The notes beneath the pieces were generated by a model. It did not search any database and was not told the DNA's origin. It was given only the letters and a program-made list of their open reading frames with translations. From Methylophilus medardensis (GTDB lineage: Bacteria; Pseudomonadota; Gammaproteobacteria; Burkholderiales; Methylophilaceae): a stretch of 64,000 bases of DNA. The stretch lies in assembly GCF_006363915.1 (NCBI RefSeq), contig NZ_CP040946.1; one strand, given 5' to 3'. The position numbers and the translations under genes were made by a program. Shown in pieces: positions 32,841-40,839 of this stretch (the first letter of the stretch is position 1; each line of letters opens with the position of its first letter).

Positions 32841-34133
32841 TTATCGGACGGTGAGCAATTCACGCCAGCTCCCAGTGTAATTTTGACTCAGATAATGACG
32901 TTGCATGCGCCATGTCTGGACGCCCGCTTCGGCGGCCACCTTGATGGTCCCCTTGGCATACTTCATGTTGATCTTATCCATGACCTCCATTAAGGCTTGG
33001 GATTTAGGATCGTCATGGCTAAACCCAAACAGATCGCTCTGCAGTGCTTTGTTGGACACCGTGTCCAGCATCATGACGCCGCACTTTTGATAATACACAC
33101 CAGGACGGTAGATTTTTTTGAGCAACCACAAAGCGGCACGGATGATTTTAGGCGTCGAATTGGTGGGGGATGGAAAGCCCATCGACAAACTATTGGCATA
33201 GTATTGCGCTTGGTCATGCGGGCTATTCATGATAAAAACAAAAACACCATTGGCATATAGCGCTTTGGTGCGCATTCTTTCAGCCGCCACGCCGGCATGA
33301 AAAGCAATCGCCTGACTAAGTGCCTCCAATGTAGACGCCCGTTGACCAAAAGAACGCGAGCTCATAACCTGCTTGGCCTCAGGCAAGGTGTACTCCATCT
33401 CAATCAACACCTCACCGTTCAACTCTTTAACTGTCCGCTCAAGTACTACGCCAAAGGCATCCCGGATGCGTTTTGGATCTGCATTTTTTAACCGCAATAC
33501 GGTATGCACGCCCAGCTTATTCAGTTTTGCTTCTAATCGATGACCAACCCCCCATACCTTAGACACCGGAAGCGCAGCCAGCATCTGGTCGAGCTCGGTC
33601 TGACTCAGTTGTGTGAGATCACACACGCCCTGCCAGTGCGCCTGTTTTTTTGCACAATGGTTGGCCAATTTGGCTAATGTTTTGCTATAGCCGATGCCAA
33701 CACAAATAGGTAACCCGATAGAATCCTTTACATCCTGTTTGATGGCCTGACCATAGTCCGTCAAATTGCCAGGCATACCGGTCATCTCTAAAAACACCTC
33801 GTCAATCGAGTACTTTTCCATCTTTGGTGAGTACCTAGACACAATGGTCGCAAATCGGTTACTCATGTTTGCATAGAGCTCATAATTGGATGAAAAAACG
33901 ACGGCACCCAATTTTGTTGCGGCGTCTTTGATCTCGAACCAGGGGCGAGCCATATAGATGTCCAGATGTTCTTTCGCCAACCGATTTTGCGCAATGACAC
34001 AGCCGTCGTTATTGGATAACACGACGACAGGTTTACCACGAAGATCAGGACGGAACACCTCCTCGCAGGAGGCATACATCGAATTCACATCCGCCAGAGC
34101 GAACACCCGCCTAGTCGAAGGAGTGAATGACAT
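32841..34133 (-). CDS. umuC: DNA polymerase V catalytic subunit UmuC (Y-family)
   Basis: 430 residues, full length. Y-family motifs: FALADVNSMYASCEEVFRPDLRGKPVVVLSNNDG, the catalytic acidic pair in YSIDEVFLEMTG, GIGYSKTLAKLANHCAK and a little-finger domain. The C-terminal IMLDTVSNKALQSDLFG region is typical of UmuC. Translesion synthesis after DNA damage, with UmuD'2. It overlaps the end of umuD by 23 bases, so translation is coupled. Confidence 0.95.
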   Translation of the reverse strand: MSFTPSTRRVFALADVNSMYASCEEVFRPDLRGKPVVVLSNNDGCVIAQNRLAKEHLDIYMARPWFEIKDAATKLGAVVFSSNYELYANMSNRFATIVSRYSPKMEKYSIDEVFLEMTGMPGNLTDYGQAIKQDVKDSIGLPICVGIGYSKTLAKLANHCAKKQAHWQGVCDLTQLSQTELDQMLAALPVSKVWGVGHRLEAKLNKLGVHTVLRLKNADPKRIRDAFGVVLERTVKELNGEVLIEMEYTLPEAKQVMSSRSFGQRASTLEALSQAIAFHAGVAAERMRTKALYANGVFVFIMNSPHDQAQYYANSLSMGFPSPTNSTPKIIRAALWLLKKIYRPGVYYQKCGVMMLDTVSNKALQSDLFGFSHDDPKSQALMEVMDKINMKYAKGTIKVAAEAGVQTWRMQRHYLSQNYTGSWRELLTVR

Positions 34134-34563
34134 GCTGCACCACCCCCCAAATCACCAGCTCCTGCCCCTCAGAAAATTCAATGGGTGGATAGGCTTTGGC
34201 TTTGTTCTCTGACAACAGACGAACGACTTTTAATCGCTTATACAAGCGCTTCACGACGAACTCGCCATCGACAATGGCAATCACGATATTAGAAGACTTG
34301 GCCTTGGGACCTAAGGCTTTATTCACAATCAGTTTTGAGCCGGGAAAAATGCCGGCGTCGATCATCGAATCAGCCTCTTTTGCCACCTGCACAATAAAAG
34401 TTGCCGGTGGATCGGTAATCAGCAATTCATTGAGATCCAGCGCTTTCATCTCGTAATCTTGCGCCGCAGAGGCAAAACGTGACTGCCCAGCGCGGACCTT
34501 GCCTTCAAAAAAAGGAATCAGAACGACTGAAGGCTGCTGGCAAATGGGGATAACGTGCTGCAT
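34111..34563 (-). CDS. umuD: UmuD-type polymerase V subunit (S24 self-cleaving)
   Basis: 150 residues from ATG 34563; the frame opens with TTG at 34578. Cleavage pair A25-G26, nucleophile S66 in a slightly unusual EADSM context (normally GDSM), general base K105 (FVVKRL). The product UmuD' pairs with UmuC. Overlap with umuC shows an operon. About 110 bases upstream lie two ATTGTNACAAT-type operators identical or nearly so to the one in front of the long UmuD-like regulator, rather than a recognisable LexA box. Confidence 0.92.
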   Translation of the reverse strand: MQHVIPICQQPSVVLIPFFEGKVRAGQSRFASAAQDYEMKALDLNELLITDPPATFIVQVAKEADSMIDAGIFPGSKLIVNKALGPKAKSSNIVIAIVDGEFVVKRLYKRLKVVRLLSENKAKAYPPIEFSEGQELVIWGVVQHVIHSFD

Positions 34564-34586
34564 AGACGAATCATCCAAGGTACGTC

Positions 34587-34667
34587 TTAAAGGGTCATCG
34601 CAAAGGCACCAATCCGTCGTAGTGGACTGGGCCGATGATCAAATGTGTAATCTTCTTCATGGTTCAT
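34587..34667 (-). CDS. Candidate 26-codon leader peptide of the umuDC transcript
   Basis: ATG 34667 lies seven bases downstream of a TACAAT -10 box within the operator, so if the promoter is real the mRNA would begin at or next to this ATG. The frame (starting MNHEEDY, stop 34587) ends 24 bases before umuD and is out of frame with it. No family similarity is known to me. It may be a leader peptide or chance. Confidence 0.3.
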   Translation of the reverse strand: MNHEEDYTFDHRPSPLRRIGAFAMTL

Positions 34668-34674
34668 AATGAAT

Positions 34675-34708
34675 ATTGTAACAACAATCACAATATTATT
34701 GTAACAAT
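34675..34708 (-). promoter_or_regulatory. Paired ATTGTNACAAT-type operators at the umuDC promoter
   Basis: On the plus strand ATTGTAACAAC (34675-34685) and the perfect palindrome ATTGTAACAAT (34698-34708) lie 23 bases apart, about two helical turns. Read on the minus strand the first contains TACAAT, a likely -10 box. The first 11-mer is identical to the operator before the UmuD-like regulator at 31.9 kb. Confidence 0.65.
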
Positions 34709-34805
34709 ATTCAAACAATATTTTATGTGCACATGCGCGCATGACAAACGCTGCCAGCTTGGCAGCCCACCAAACGCGATGCACCCTCTTTAGTCGCGGG
34801 GTCGG

Positions 34806-35672
34806 TTAAGCTTTTTTAGATAGGGATACCGAACTGAAGGTGACCGCACTGATGACGAGGATAGCCCCTATCCACTGCGCATGACTGGGTGGGGTGTGCT
34901 GTATCGCGGCGATCAGCATGGTGGTGACGGGCACTAAGTTCATGAAGATCGCGGCTTTCGATGGCCCCAGATGCGCAATGCTGGCGTTCCAGAACAAATA
35001 AGCCAATACCCCACCGCCGAGTGACATGGTCAGCAGGGCAGCGCCCGCATGGAACGTGGGTATCACCACAGGATCCCCATGCCACAAGGCGGCGGTACTC
35101 AAAGCCATCGCGCCAAAGGTCATGATGCCAGTGGTATTTGCAATCCCGCTCACCTGCTTAGGCATCATTTTTTTCACTAACACGTTATACAGTGCCCAAT
35201 TCACTGCGGCCGTCAAAATATAGATATCGCCGACGGCGATCTGCAATTGTGCCCCGGCACCCAAGACAACAATCGCCACGCCGGCAATCCCCACCGGGAA
35301 AGCAATCCACTGCTGCGTGCTAGGCCGGTCTCCGAGCATCCAATAACCGAGTATGGCGGTCAACAAAGGATTCAAGGCCATGATCAGCGCCCCGTTGATC
35401 GCAGAAGAAGTTTCCATGCCCAAAAAGAAAAACAGGTTGAAGCCAAATACGCCTACCACCCCTAGTGTTAAATACGCTTTCCAATGTGTTAGAGACAACG
35501 CAGTGTGTCTCAGCCAGACAATCAACATCATCGCCAGTGCGGCCAATACATAGCGACTGGCCCCTGCTACGTAAGGGCCCATTTCAGCTATCACTGGACG
35601 CGCCAGATTAAAGTTCGCGCCCCAGAAAATGGCCGCAATGGTGGCCATCAAATACGTTTTCAGCAGATGCAT
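34806..35672 (-). CDS. EamA/DMT family transporter
   Basis: 288 residues with about ten hydrophobic helices in two EamA repeats (first repeat from YLMATIAAIFWGANFNLARP; second from IYILTAAVNWALYNVLVKKM). Drug/metabolite exporters of this family move amino acids, nucleosides or drugs; the substrate is unknown. It stands alone, with the umu region behind it and a PfpI-like gene in front. Confidence 0.9.
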   Translation of the reverse strand: MHLLKTYLMATIAAIFWGANFNLARPVIAEMGPYVAGASRYVLAALAMMLIVWLRHTALSLTHWKAYLTLGVVGVFGFNLFFFLGMETSSAINGALIMALNPLLTAILGYWMLGDRPSTQQWIAFPVGIAGVAIVVLGAGAQLQIAVGDIYILTAAVNWALYNVLVKKMMPKQVSGIANTTGIMTFGAMALSTAALWHGDPVVIPTFHAGAALLTMSLGGGVLAYLFWNASIAHLGPSKAAIFMNLVPVTTMLIAAIQHTPPSHAQWIGAILVISAVTFSSVSLSKKA

Positions 35673-35806
35673 TGGATTTCTTTATAAAAGTGAAACAGGG
35701 GTGACAAGGATACAGGCCAACACTCAGTTATAGCCTGCGCCTCCCTTGGACGTCAATCCCTTCAACGATCAACACACGGTATTGCGCCGCCTCACAACAT
35801 CAGTGC

Positions 35807-36499
35807 TCATGATGGACGGTTAGCCTGTAGCCAGTGCACGAGTGCCTCGGCAGCCATGGCAGACGAGGCTGGGTTTTGACCGGTCATCAGCAATCCATCC
35901 GTCACAACATAGGGCTGCCAATCCGCGCCTTTTGTGAACAGTCCGCCTTGGCTATTCAGCATGTCTTCCACCAGAAAAGGCACTATGTTGGTCAGGCCAA
36001 CTGCCGCCTCTTCGGTGTTACTGAAGCCAGTGACCTGTTTACCTGCAACCAATGGACGGCCATCGGCTTGCTTCACCTGACGGAGCACGCCTGGTGCGTG
36101 GCAGACCAGCGCAACCGGTTTCCCTGCATGCAAGGTAGATTCGATCAAGCGCACAGAGTCAGGGTCTTCAGCCAGATCCCACAGTGGGCCATGTCCTCCC
36201 GGGTAAAACACTGCATCGTAAGTGTCTTGCGACACGCTATGTAATGGCACAGACTGCGCTAAGGCTGTCATCGCCTCGGCATCGGCTTCAAAACGTCGTG
36301 TGTCTTCGGTTTGAAAGTCAGGTTCATTGCTTTTGGGATCAAGTGGGGGCTGACCGCCTTTAGGCGACGCGAGCGTCAATTGTGCGCCTGCTGCCTTAAA
36401 CGCATAATAAGGCGCGGCGAGCTCTTCCAGCCAAAAGCCGGTTTTGCGTCCAGTATCGCCAAGCGTGTCATGAGAAGTGAGTACGATGAGTATGTGCAT
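35807..36499 (-). CDS. DJ-1/PfpI family protein (class I glutamine amidotransferase-like)
   Basis: 230 residues. The nucleophile elbow VALVCHAPGVL (Cys at about residue 124) and the early Glu/Asp region GFWLEELAAPYYAFKAAGA, with the FYPGGHGPLWDL strand, match the Hsp31/glyoxalase III branch of DJ-1/PfpI. Such enzymes detoxify methylglyoxal or act as stress chaperones. It is divergent from a LysR regulator across 110 bases, so that regulator probably controls it. Confidence 0.88.
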   Translation of the reverse strand: MHILIVLTSHDTLGDTGRKTGFWLEELAAPYYAFKAAGAQLTLASPKGGQPPLDPKSNEPDFQTEDTRRFEADAEAMTALAQSVPLHSVSQDTYDAVFYPGGHGPLWDLAEDPDSVRLIESTLHAGKPVALVCHAPGVLRQVKQADGRPLVAGKQVTGFSNTEEAAVGLTNIVPFLVEDMLNSQGGLFTKGADWQPYVVTDGLLMTGQNPASSAMAAEALVHWLQANRPS

Positions 36500-36609
36500 A
36501 AATAAAATACCTTTAATGTGAGTGATGGGGTTGAGGAATCATGCGCCTTTTGATTTCATTTATGAAATTTATTATGTATATTCTAGATATTTATTAAGTG
36601 AATATTTAA

Positions 36610-37506
36610 ATGCGCTACGACCTCAACCTGTTACGCGTATTCATTGCATTAATGGAAGAACGCAGCGTGACACGCGCAGCGGATCGCCTCGGTATTACAC
36701 AGCCCGCTTTGTCTAACGCATTGAACCGGCTGCGTGACATGCTGCAAGACCCGTTATTTATTCGTGAGCGTTATGGCATGCAACCGACGCAAAAAGCGGA
36801 GACCTTGGCGCCAGGCATCATAGAGGCAATCGGTCAACTGGACGGGCTGGTGCTAGAGCAGCAGTCCTTTGACCCGATGCGTGCCCAAATGATGTTTACC
36901 TTGGCGCCTAACAGCTATGTCGAATATGTGCTGATTCCAGCAGTGGTGGCTAAATTGCGCGTGCTCGCACCGGGTATCAAACTGCGCATTACGCCTTTTG
37001 GTAATGACCTGGCTGAAACCGGGGTGATTTCAGGCAGTACGGCGCTGGTGCTGGGACGTATCGTCGATCCGCCAGACAACTTGATTGTGCAGCATCTCAT
37101 GGATGACAGTCTCGCTTGTGTGGTGCGGGCGGATCATCCGACCGTGGGCAACACCCTCAACAAGGCCGAGTATGAGCAGCTCAAACATGTCAATGTAATG
37201 CCGCCGGGGCGCATGCGTGCCGGGCTGTTTCAAGCCTTGGACCGACACGGCTTGAAACGGGAGGTCGCGGTGTCGGTCACGCACTTTCTTTCGGTCCCCG
37301 AAGTGATTGCGGTCACCGATTATTGCACCACCTTACCGCATCAGATCTGCCGGCGCCTAGCCAATGATCCGCGCTTAAAAATCTTACCCACCCCGGTAGA
37401 CTTGGGCACCTTTCCGGTGGAGATTGCTTGGCATGTCAGATATCGACACGACCCTGCGCATCGTTGGCTACGTGCATTGATTGAAGACGTGGCCCGTGCA
37501 CTTTAG
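36610..37506 (+). CDS. LysR family transcriptional regulator
   Basis: 298 residues. N-terminal winged HTH (about 1-60: DLNLLRVFIALMEERSVTRAAD...ALSNALNRLRDM) and an effector-binding domain of the LysR periplasmic-binding fold (about 88-298). Divergent from the DJ-1/PfpI gene; the AT-rich spacer (36500-36609) is the likely shared operator. The pattern of the effector domain resembles NahR/NodD-like members, but the inducer is not predictable. Confidence 0.93.
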   Translation: MRYDLNLLRVFIALMEERSVTRAADRLGITQPALSNALNRLRDMLQDPLFIRERYGMQPTQKAETLAPGIIEAIGQLDGLVLEQQSFDPMRAQMMFTLAPNSYVEYVLIPAVVAKLRVLAPGIKLRITPFGNDLAETGVISGSTALVLGRIVDPPDNLIVQHLMDDSLACVVRADHPTVGNTLNKAEYEQLKHVNVMPPGRMRAGLFQALDRHGLKREVAVSVTHFLSVPEVIAVTDYCTTLPHQICRRLANDPRLKILPTPVDLGTFPVEIAWHVRYRHDPAHRWLRALIEDVARAL

Positions 37507-37512
37507 TAACTG

Positions 37513-38151
37513 TTAAGTAGCGTCAATCAGCCCATGCTTCATCGCCAGCCTTACCATTTCCACCGGGCTATTCACCGACAGTTTCTGCTTAATCAGGGTA
37601 TAGTAATTGGCCACGGTTTTCTGGCTGATTTTCAGCATATCGGCGACCTCTTCTACCCGCTTGCCCTCTGCCAACAACCGGAACACCTCAAACTCGCGCG
37701 AAGTGAGTTGTTGTAGCGGATTGCTTTCGCCTATCAGTGTTTGCAGGGCGACTTTTTGCGCCACATCTTGACTTAAAAAAGTGCGGCCTTTGGCCACATC
37801 TAACACCGCCTGCACTAAATCCTCAGCGACACCGGTCTTGGTCACATAACCTTTCACGCCAGTTTTAAGCGCTTGTGAGGCAAAAGAGACCGCTTCATGC
37901 ATCGAAAAAATCACAATTTTTGCTTGTGGATAACGCTGCAAAATACGCTTGGCCGCCTCCAGCCCGCCCATCCCCGGCATAGAAATATCCATCAACATGA
38001 CGTCGGGTACTATTTCACCATAGACCTGATAGGCCGCTTCACCCGTCTCCGCCTCCGCCACGATTTCAATGCCTTTGTGCGACTCTAACAAGCGCCGCAG
38101 ACCAGAGCGCACGACACTGTGATCATCCACCAACACCACTTTAACTGTCAT
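37513..38151 (-). CDS. NarL-family response regulator
   Basis: 212 residues. Receiver with D9-D10 and phospho-acceptor D55 (LMLMDISMPG context), K105 region YVTKTG, and LuxR-type HTH at about 147-205 (LTSREFEVFRLLAEGKRVEEVADML). Its start overlaps the kinase stop by four bases. The domain sequence is close to the regulator at 54.8 kb (both have LTSREFEVF/LSPREFEVF and a KTVAN recognition helix), so the two flanking systems may be paralogues that recognise similar DNA. Confidence 0.94.
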   Translation of the reverse strand: MTVKVVLVDDHSVVRSGLRRLLESHKGIEIVAEAETGEAAYQVYGEIVPDVMLMDISMPGMGGLEAAKRILQRYPQAKIVIFSMHEAVSFASQALKTGVKGYVTKTGVAEDLVQAVLDVAKGRTFLSQDVAQKVALQTLIGESNPLQQLTSREFEVFRLLAEGKRVEEVADMLKISQKTVANYYTLIKQKLSVNSPVEMVRLAMKHGLIDAT

Positions 38152-39524
38152 TTTGCTGCTTCCTGAAACCCTTGAATTGTTTGAAAACGCACTTCTATGC
38201 GTGTGCCTTGCCCAGGGACGCTACTAATCTGCATAGCGCCCATCAGCCCCTCTACCCGCTCCTGCATGCCTGCCAGCCCATAACCGCGACTTTGCACACG
38301 GGGATCAAACCCACGCCCATCATCGGCAATCATCAAGTAAAGGCCTTGCGGGGTTTCATTCACCTCTATCGTCACTCGCGTCGCTGCTGCATGCTTACTG
38401 ATGTTGGTCAGGCACTCTTGCAAGATGCGGTACACCGTCACCGCGATGGCTTCGTCGGGGGGCGACAAATGGTTAGAAATCGCATTCACCACCATGATGC
38501 CGCGATTGCGATCGCGCCAATGATGTATGAGTTCGGCCAAGGCCAAGCTCAGGCCGAGTTCATCCAGCACCCTTGGCCGCAATCGCGCCAGAATGTCTTG
38601 AATCGTAACCATCATTTGTCGGGTGATTTGCGCAATGGCCTGCGCACTCTCACGTGCAATGCTGAGTTTTTTTGCCGCCACCAGCGCACTGGCATCGACG
38701 TGCACAGCGGTAAGATATTGGCCGATTTCATCGTGCAAATCGCGCGCCAGCTTCTTACGCTCTTCTTCCTGTAGGTGAATAATTTGCTGTGTCAGTCTGT
38801 GGTTGTTGCGGATGCTTTGCTCAAGCGTGCTGGCCATGCTGTTAAATTTATCGCTGATTTCACTCAGTTCAATCTGCTCAAAACCGGGCAAGCGGCTTTG
38901 GTACTCGCCCCGTTCAATCTGGTTTAGGCCATGAATAATCTGCTTGACCGGCTTGAAGGTGGCGCGCACTGTCCAATACACAAAGAGCAGTACACTGAGC
39001 CCGAACAAGCCCACAATCGCTAGCAAGCCAGAGGTATCATCCCAGATTTCACGCAGCTCAAAACTGGGGTCAGGGGTGATCACTAACTCACCGATGGCGC
39101 GCCCATTCAATGCAATATGCTTGCGTTTAGGCTCATTGAGTACACTGGAGATATCTAACAGGCTGACAAACCACTTCGGCGGATCTTCACCAGTATGGAC
39201 GATACGCGTCGAGCGGTTGGATTCACGCAATTGCCCGCGCATGTCAAAAAAGTCGACTTTCAAATGACGGATATTGGTCAACTCTTCTAGCCTGAAGATA
39301 TTAATTTGGCCATCTTGTTTATGTGCCAGCCAAGCAAAATCAGTCATGTAATGCGCGATTTCTGCGTCGAGCAAATGCATCACCAGGTTGGTGGTGGACT
39401 CGACCTCCGCCAGCACATCTTCCCGCGCATTTTTAATCACGGACACCGCCCAAGTCAGCAACAACCCCAGCAAAAGCAGGGTAATAATCAGATTGAGTTT
39501 GAACTGTAGGCTAAACGATTTCAT
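38148..39524 (-). CDS. NarX-type sensor histidine kinase
   Basis: 458 residues. Membrane segment 12-30, periplasmic sensor region about 31-165, second membrane segment about 166-186, HAMP (about 187-240), HisKA_3 dimerisation domain with phospho-acceptor H264 (KKLARDLHDEIGQ) and an HATPase_c domain (ADDGRGFD and GYGLAGMQERVEGL). It directly precedes its cognate regulator. It is located just beyond the terminator of the mxa transcript; a role in methanol regulation is plausible by location only. Confidence 0.93.
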   Translation of the reverse strand: MKSFSLQFKLNLIITLLLLGLLLTWAVSVIKNAREDVLAEVESTTNLVMHLLDAEIAHYMTDFAWLAHKQDGQINIFRLEELTNIRHLKVDFFDMRGQLRESNRSTRIVHTGEDPPKWFVSLLDISSVLNEPKRKHIALNGRAIGELVITPDPSFELREIWDDTSGLLAIVGLFGLSVLLFVYWTVRATFKPVKQIIHGLNQIERGEYQSRLPGFEQIELSEISDKFNSMASTLEQSIRNNHRLTQQIIHLQEEERKKLARDLHDEIGQYLTAVHVDASALVAAKKLSIARESAQAIAQITRQMMVTIQDILARLRPRVLDELGLSLALAELIHHWRDRNRGIMVVNAISNHLSPPDEAIAVTVYRILQECLTNISKHAAATRVTIEVNETPQGLYLMIADDGRGFDPRVQSRGYGLAGMQERVEGLMGAMQISSVPGQGTRIEVRFQTIQGFQEAAK

Positions 39525-39555
39525 AACACCGGGAAGATTCTAAAGACTATTCAGT

Positions 39556-39580
39556 AAAAAAAATCGGGAATTTTTCCCGA
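39556..39580 (-). terminator. Intrinsic terminator at the end of the mxa region
   Basis: On the minus strand TCGGGAA and TTCCCGA form a 7-bp stem followed by eight T. It lies about 115 bases after the stop of the last YVTN gene and before the kinase start, closing the leftward methanol-oxidation transcript. Confidence 0.85.
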
Positions 39581-39693
39581 CCGATGTAGCAACGGCCTCT
39601 ATTATAGAAGCAGTCTACTGAAACAAGAACCGACGTCGACCGTGCCAACCAGTGTTCGCGCGCGTAAAAGAAATGCAATTGACCGCCGGCAAA

Positions 39694-40656
39694 CTAACGG
39701 ATCACCACCCCCCAGGGCAGCGTTCCCACCGGGATATCTTTCAACTTAACTTGCGCCTCGGTATCAATCACCGAAACGCTATTACTGCGCCCATTCGCCA
39801 CATAGAGTTTTTTGCCATCCGGCGTGAGCGCCATATTCCAAGGGCGTTGCCCGACCGCGACAGTCGCGATCACTTGGCGGCTAGCAGTGTCAATGATACT
39901 CACCGTGTGATCGCCGCCATTACTCACATAAATGCGGCTACCCTCTGCATTCACTTTCACCCCATTGGCTCGCAAGCCCACCTGAATATTGGCTTGCACT
40001 TTCCAGTCTGCGGTGGAGACAATTTCGAGCAGATTTGCCGCCTCATTTGCCACATAAACCCACTTCGCATCTGGACTGAAGCCAATGCCGCGCGGATGCT
40101 TGGTGGCCGCAATCAGATGCACAGACTGGCGCAACTTGAGATCAATCACATCGACATTATTGCTTTTTTCATTACTGGCCAATAACCACTGCTGGTCCGG
40201 TGAAAACAAGCAGTGTTCTGGGTTGGTGCCCTGCGTGGGAATGGTATGCACCCGTTGATGCGTCTGCAAGTCGACCAGTGCCACGGCGTTTTCTTCTTCT
40301 AGGCAAGCAGCCAGCCAACGCCCATCTGCGGAGATATCGATGCCCTCAGGCTCATCGCCCACCTTGATCAACGCCGTCTGCTTGCCTTGCGAGGTGTCGA
40401 TCACAGCGACGGCATTTTTGTCGCGGACCACCACATACAACTGTTGACTGCTAGGATGGATCGCCGCCGCTTGCACTTTTTTACCCAGGCGCCCTTTGAC
40501 TGGCAAGCGGTTAACCACCGCATCGGTCTGGGTATCGATGACTGAAACCGTCCCATCTTTTTCATTGGGCACGTAGGCAAATGGTTGAGCAAAAACAGGC
40601 GAAGAGAGGCTGACCAAACTGGCCGCAAGCATGATAGTTGGCAGGATTTTTTGCAT
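39694..40656 (-). CDS. YVTN beta-propeller protein, PQQ-catabolism-associated type
   Basis: 320 residues from ATG 40656 (ribosome site AGGACG); the frame to 40731 reads through a hairpin. Sec signal peptide ending SSPVFAQ, then seven YVTN repeats (AYVPNEKDGTVSVIDTQT, LYVVVRDKNAVAVIDT, VYVANEAANLLEIVST, IYVSNGGDHTVSIIDT, LYVANGRSNSVSVIDT) forming a beta-propeller. Proteins of the TIGR03866 type accompany PQQ-dependent alcohol oxidation in several bacteria; their function is unknown, perhaps a periplasmic partner of the dehydrogenase. It follows a related propeller gene, with an attenuator-like hairpin between. Confidence 0.85.
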   Translation of the reverse strand: MQKILPTIMLAASLVSLSSPVFAQPFAYVPNEKDGTVSVIDTQTDAVVNRLPVKGRLGKKVQAAAIHPSSQQLYVVVRDKNAVAVIDTSQGKQTALIKVGDEPEGIDISADGRWLAACLEEENAVALVDLQTHQRVHTIPTQGTNPEHCLFSPDQQWLLASNEKSNNVDVIDLKLRQSVHLIAATKHPRGIGFSPDAKWVYVANEAANLLEIVSTADWKVQANIQVGLRANGVKVNAEGSRIYVSNGGDHTVSIIDTASRQVIATVAVGQRPWNMALTPDGKKLYVANGRSNSVSVIDTEAQVKLKDIPVGTLPWGVVIR

Positions 40657-40666
40657 AGAGCGTCCT

Positions 40667-40697
40667 AAAAAAATCGACCAGTTGCTGCAACAACTGG
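40667..40697 (-). promoter_or_regulatory. Terminator-like attenuator overlapping the leader of the second YVTN gene
   Basis: On the minus strand CCAGTTG-TTGCAG-CAACTGG (40697-40678), then TCGA and seven T (40673-40667), followed at once by the AGGACG ribosome site and ATG 40656. A hairpin plus T-run this close to the ribosome site can stop transcription or block translation. Confidence 0.6.
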
Positions 40698-40738
40698 CCT
40701 TGAACATGGAGATATACTTTATGCAAATCAATTAAATT

Positions 40739-40754
40739 CATCATTTAAATGATG
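40739..40754. promoter_or_regulatory. 16-bp perfect palindrome between the two YVTN genes
   Basis: CATCATTTAAATGATG is a perfect 16-bp palindrome, 85 bases upstream of the start codon at 40656 and 85 bases after the previous stop. It is a likely operator for the distal YVTN gene. Confidence 0.5.
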
Positions 40755-40839
40755 ATTGCATCTTAATGCGACTTCGCAGCCGTCAATAGTGGCAGGATTC
40801 CTGATTTCACTAGGATAACTTCCCATCCTCCACAGCCGT

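Noticed and set aside
39652..40185. 177-residue plus-strand ORF opposite the YVTN gene, and similar long antisense ORFs (for example 51017-51730, 4849-5241)
   Set aside because: They lie wholly or mainly opposite well-supported genes, have His/Arg-rich or low-complexity composition and no ribosome sites; they are frame shadows.
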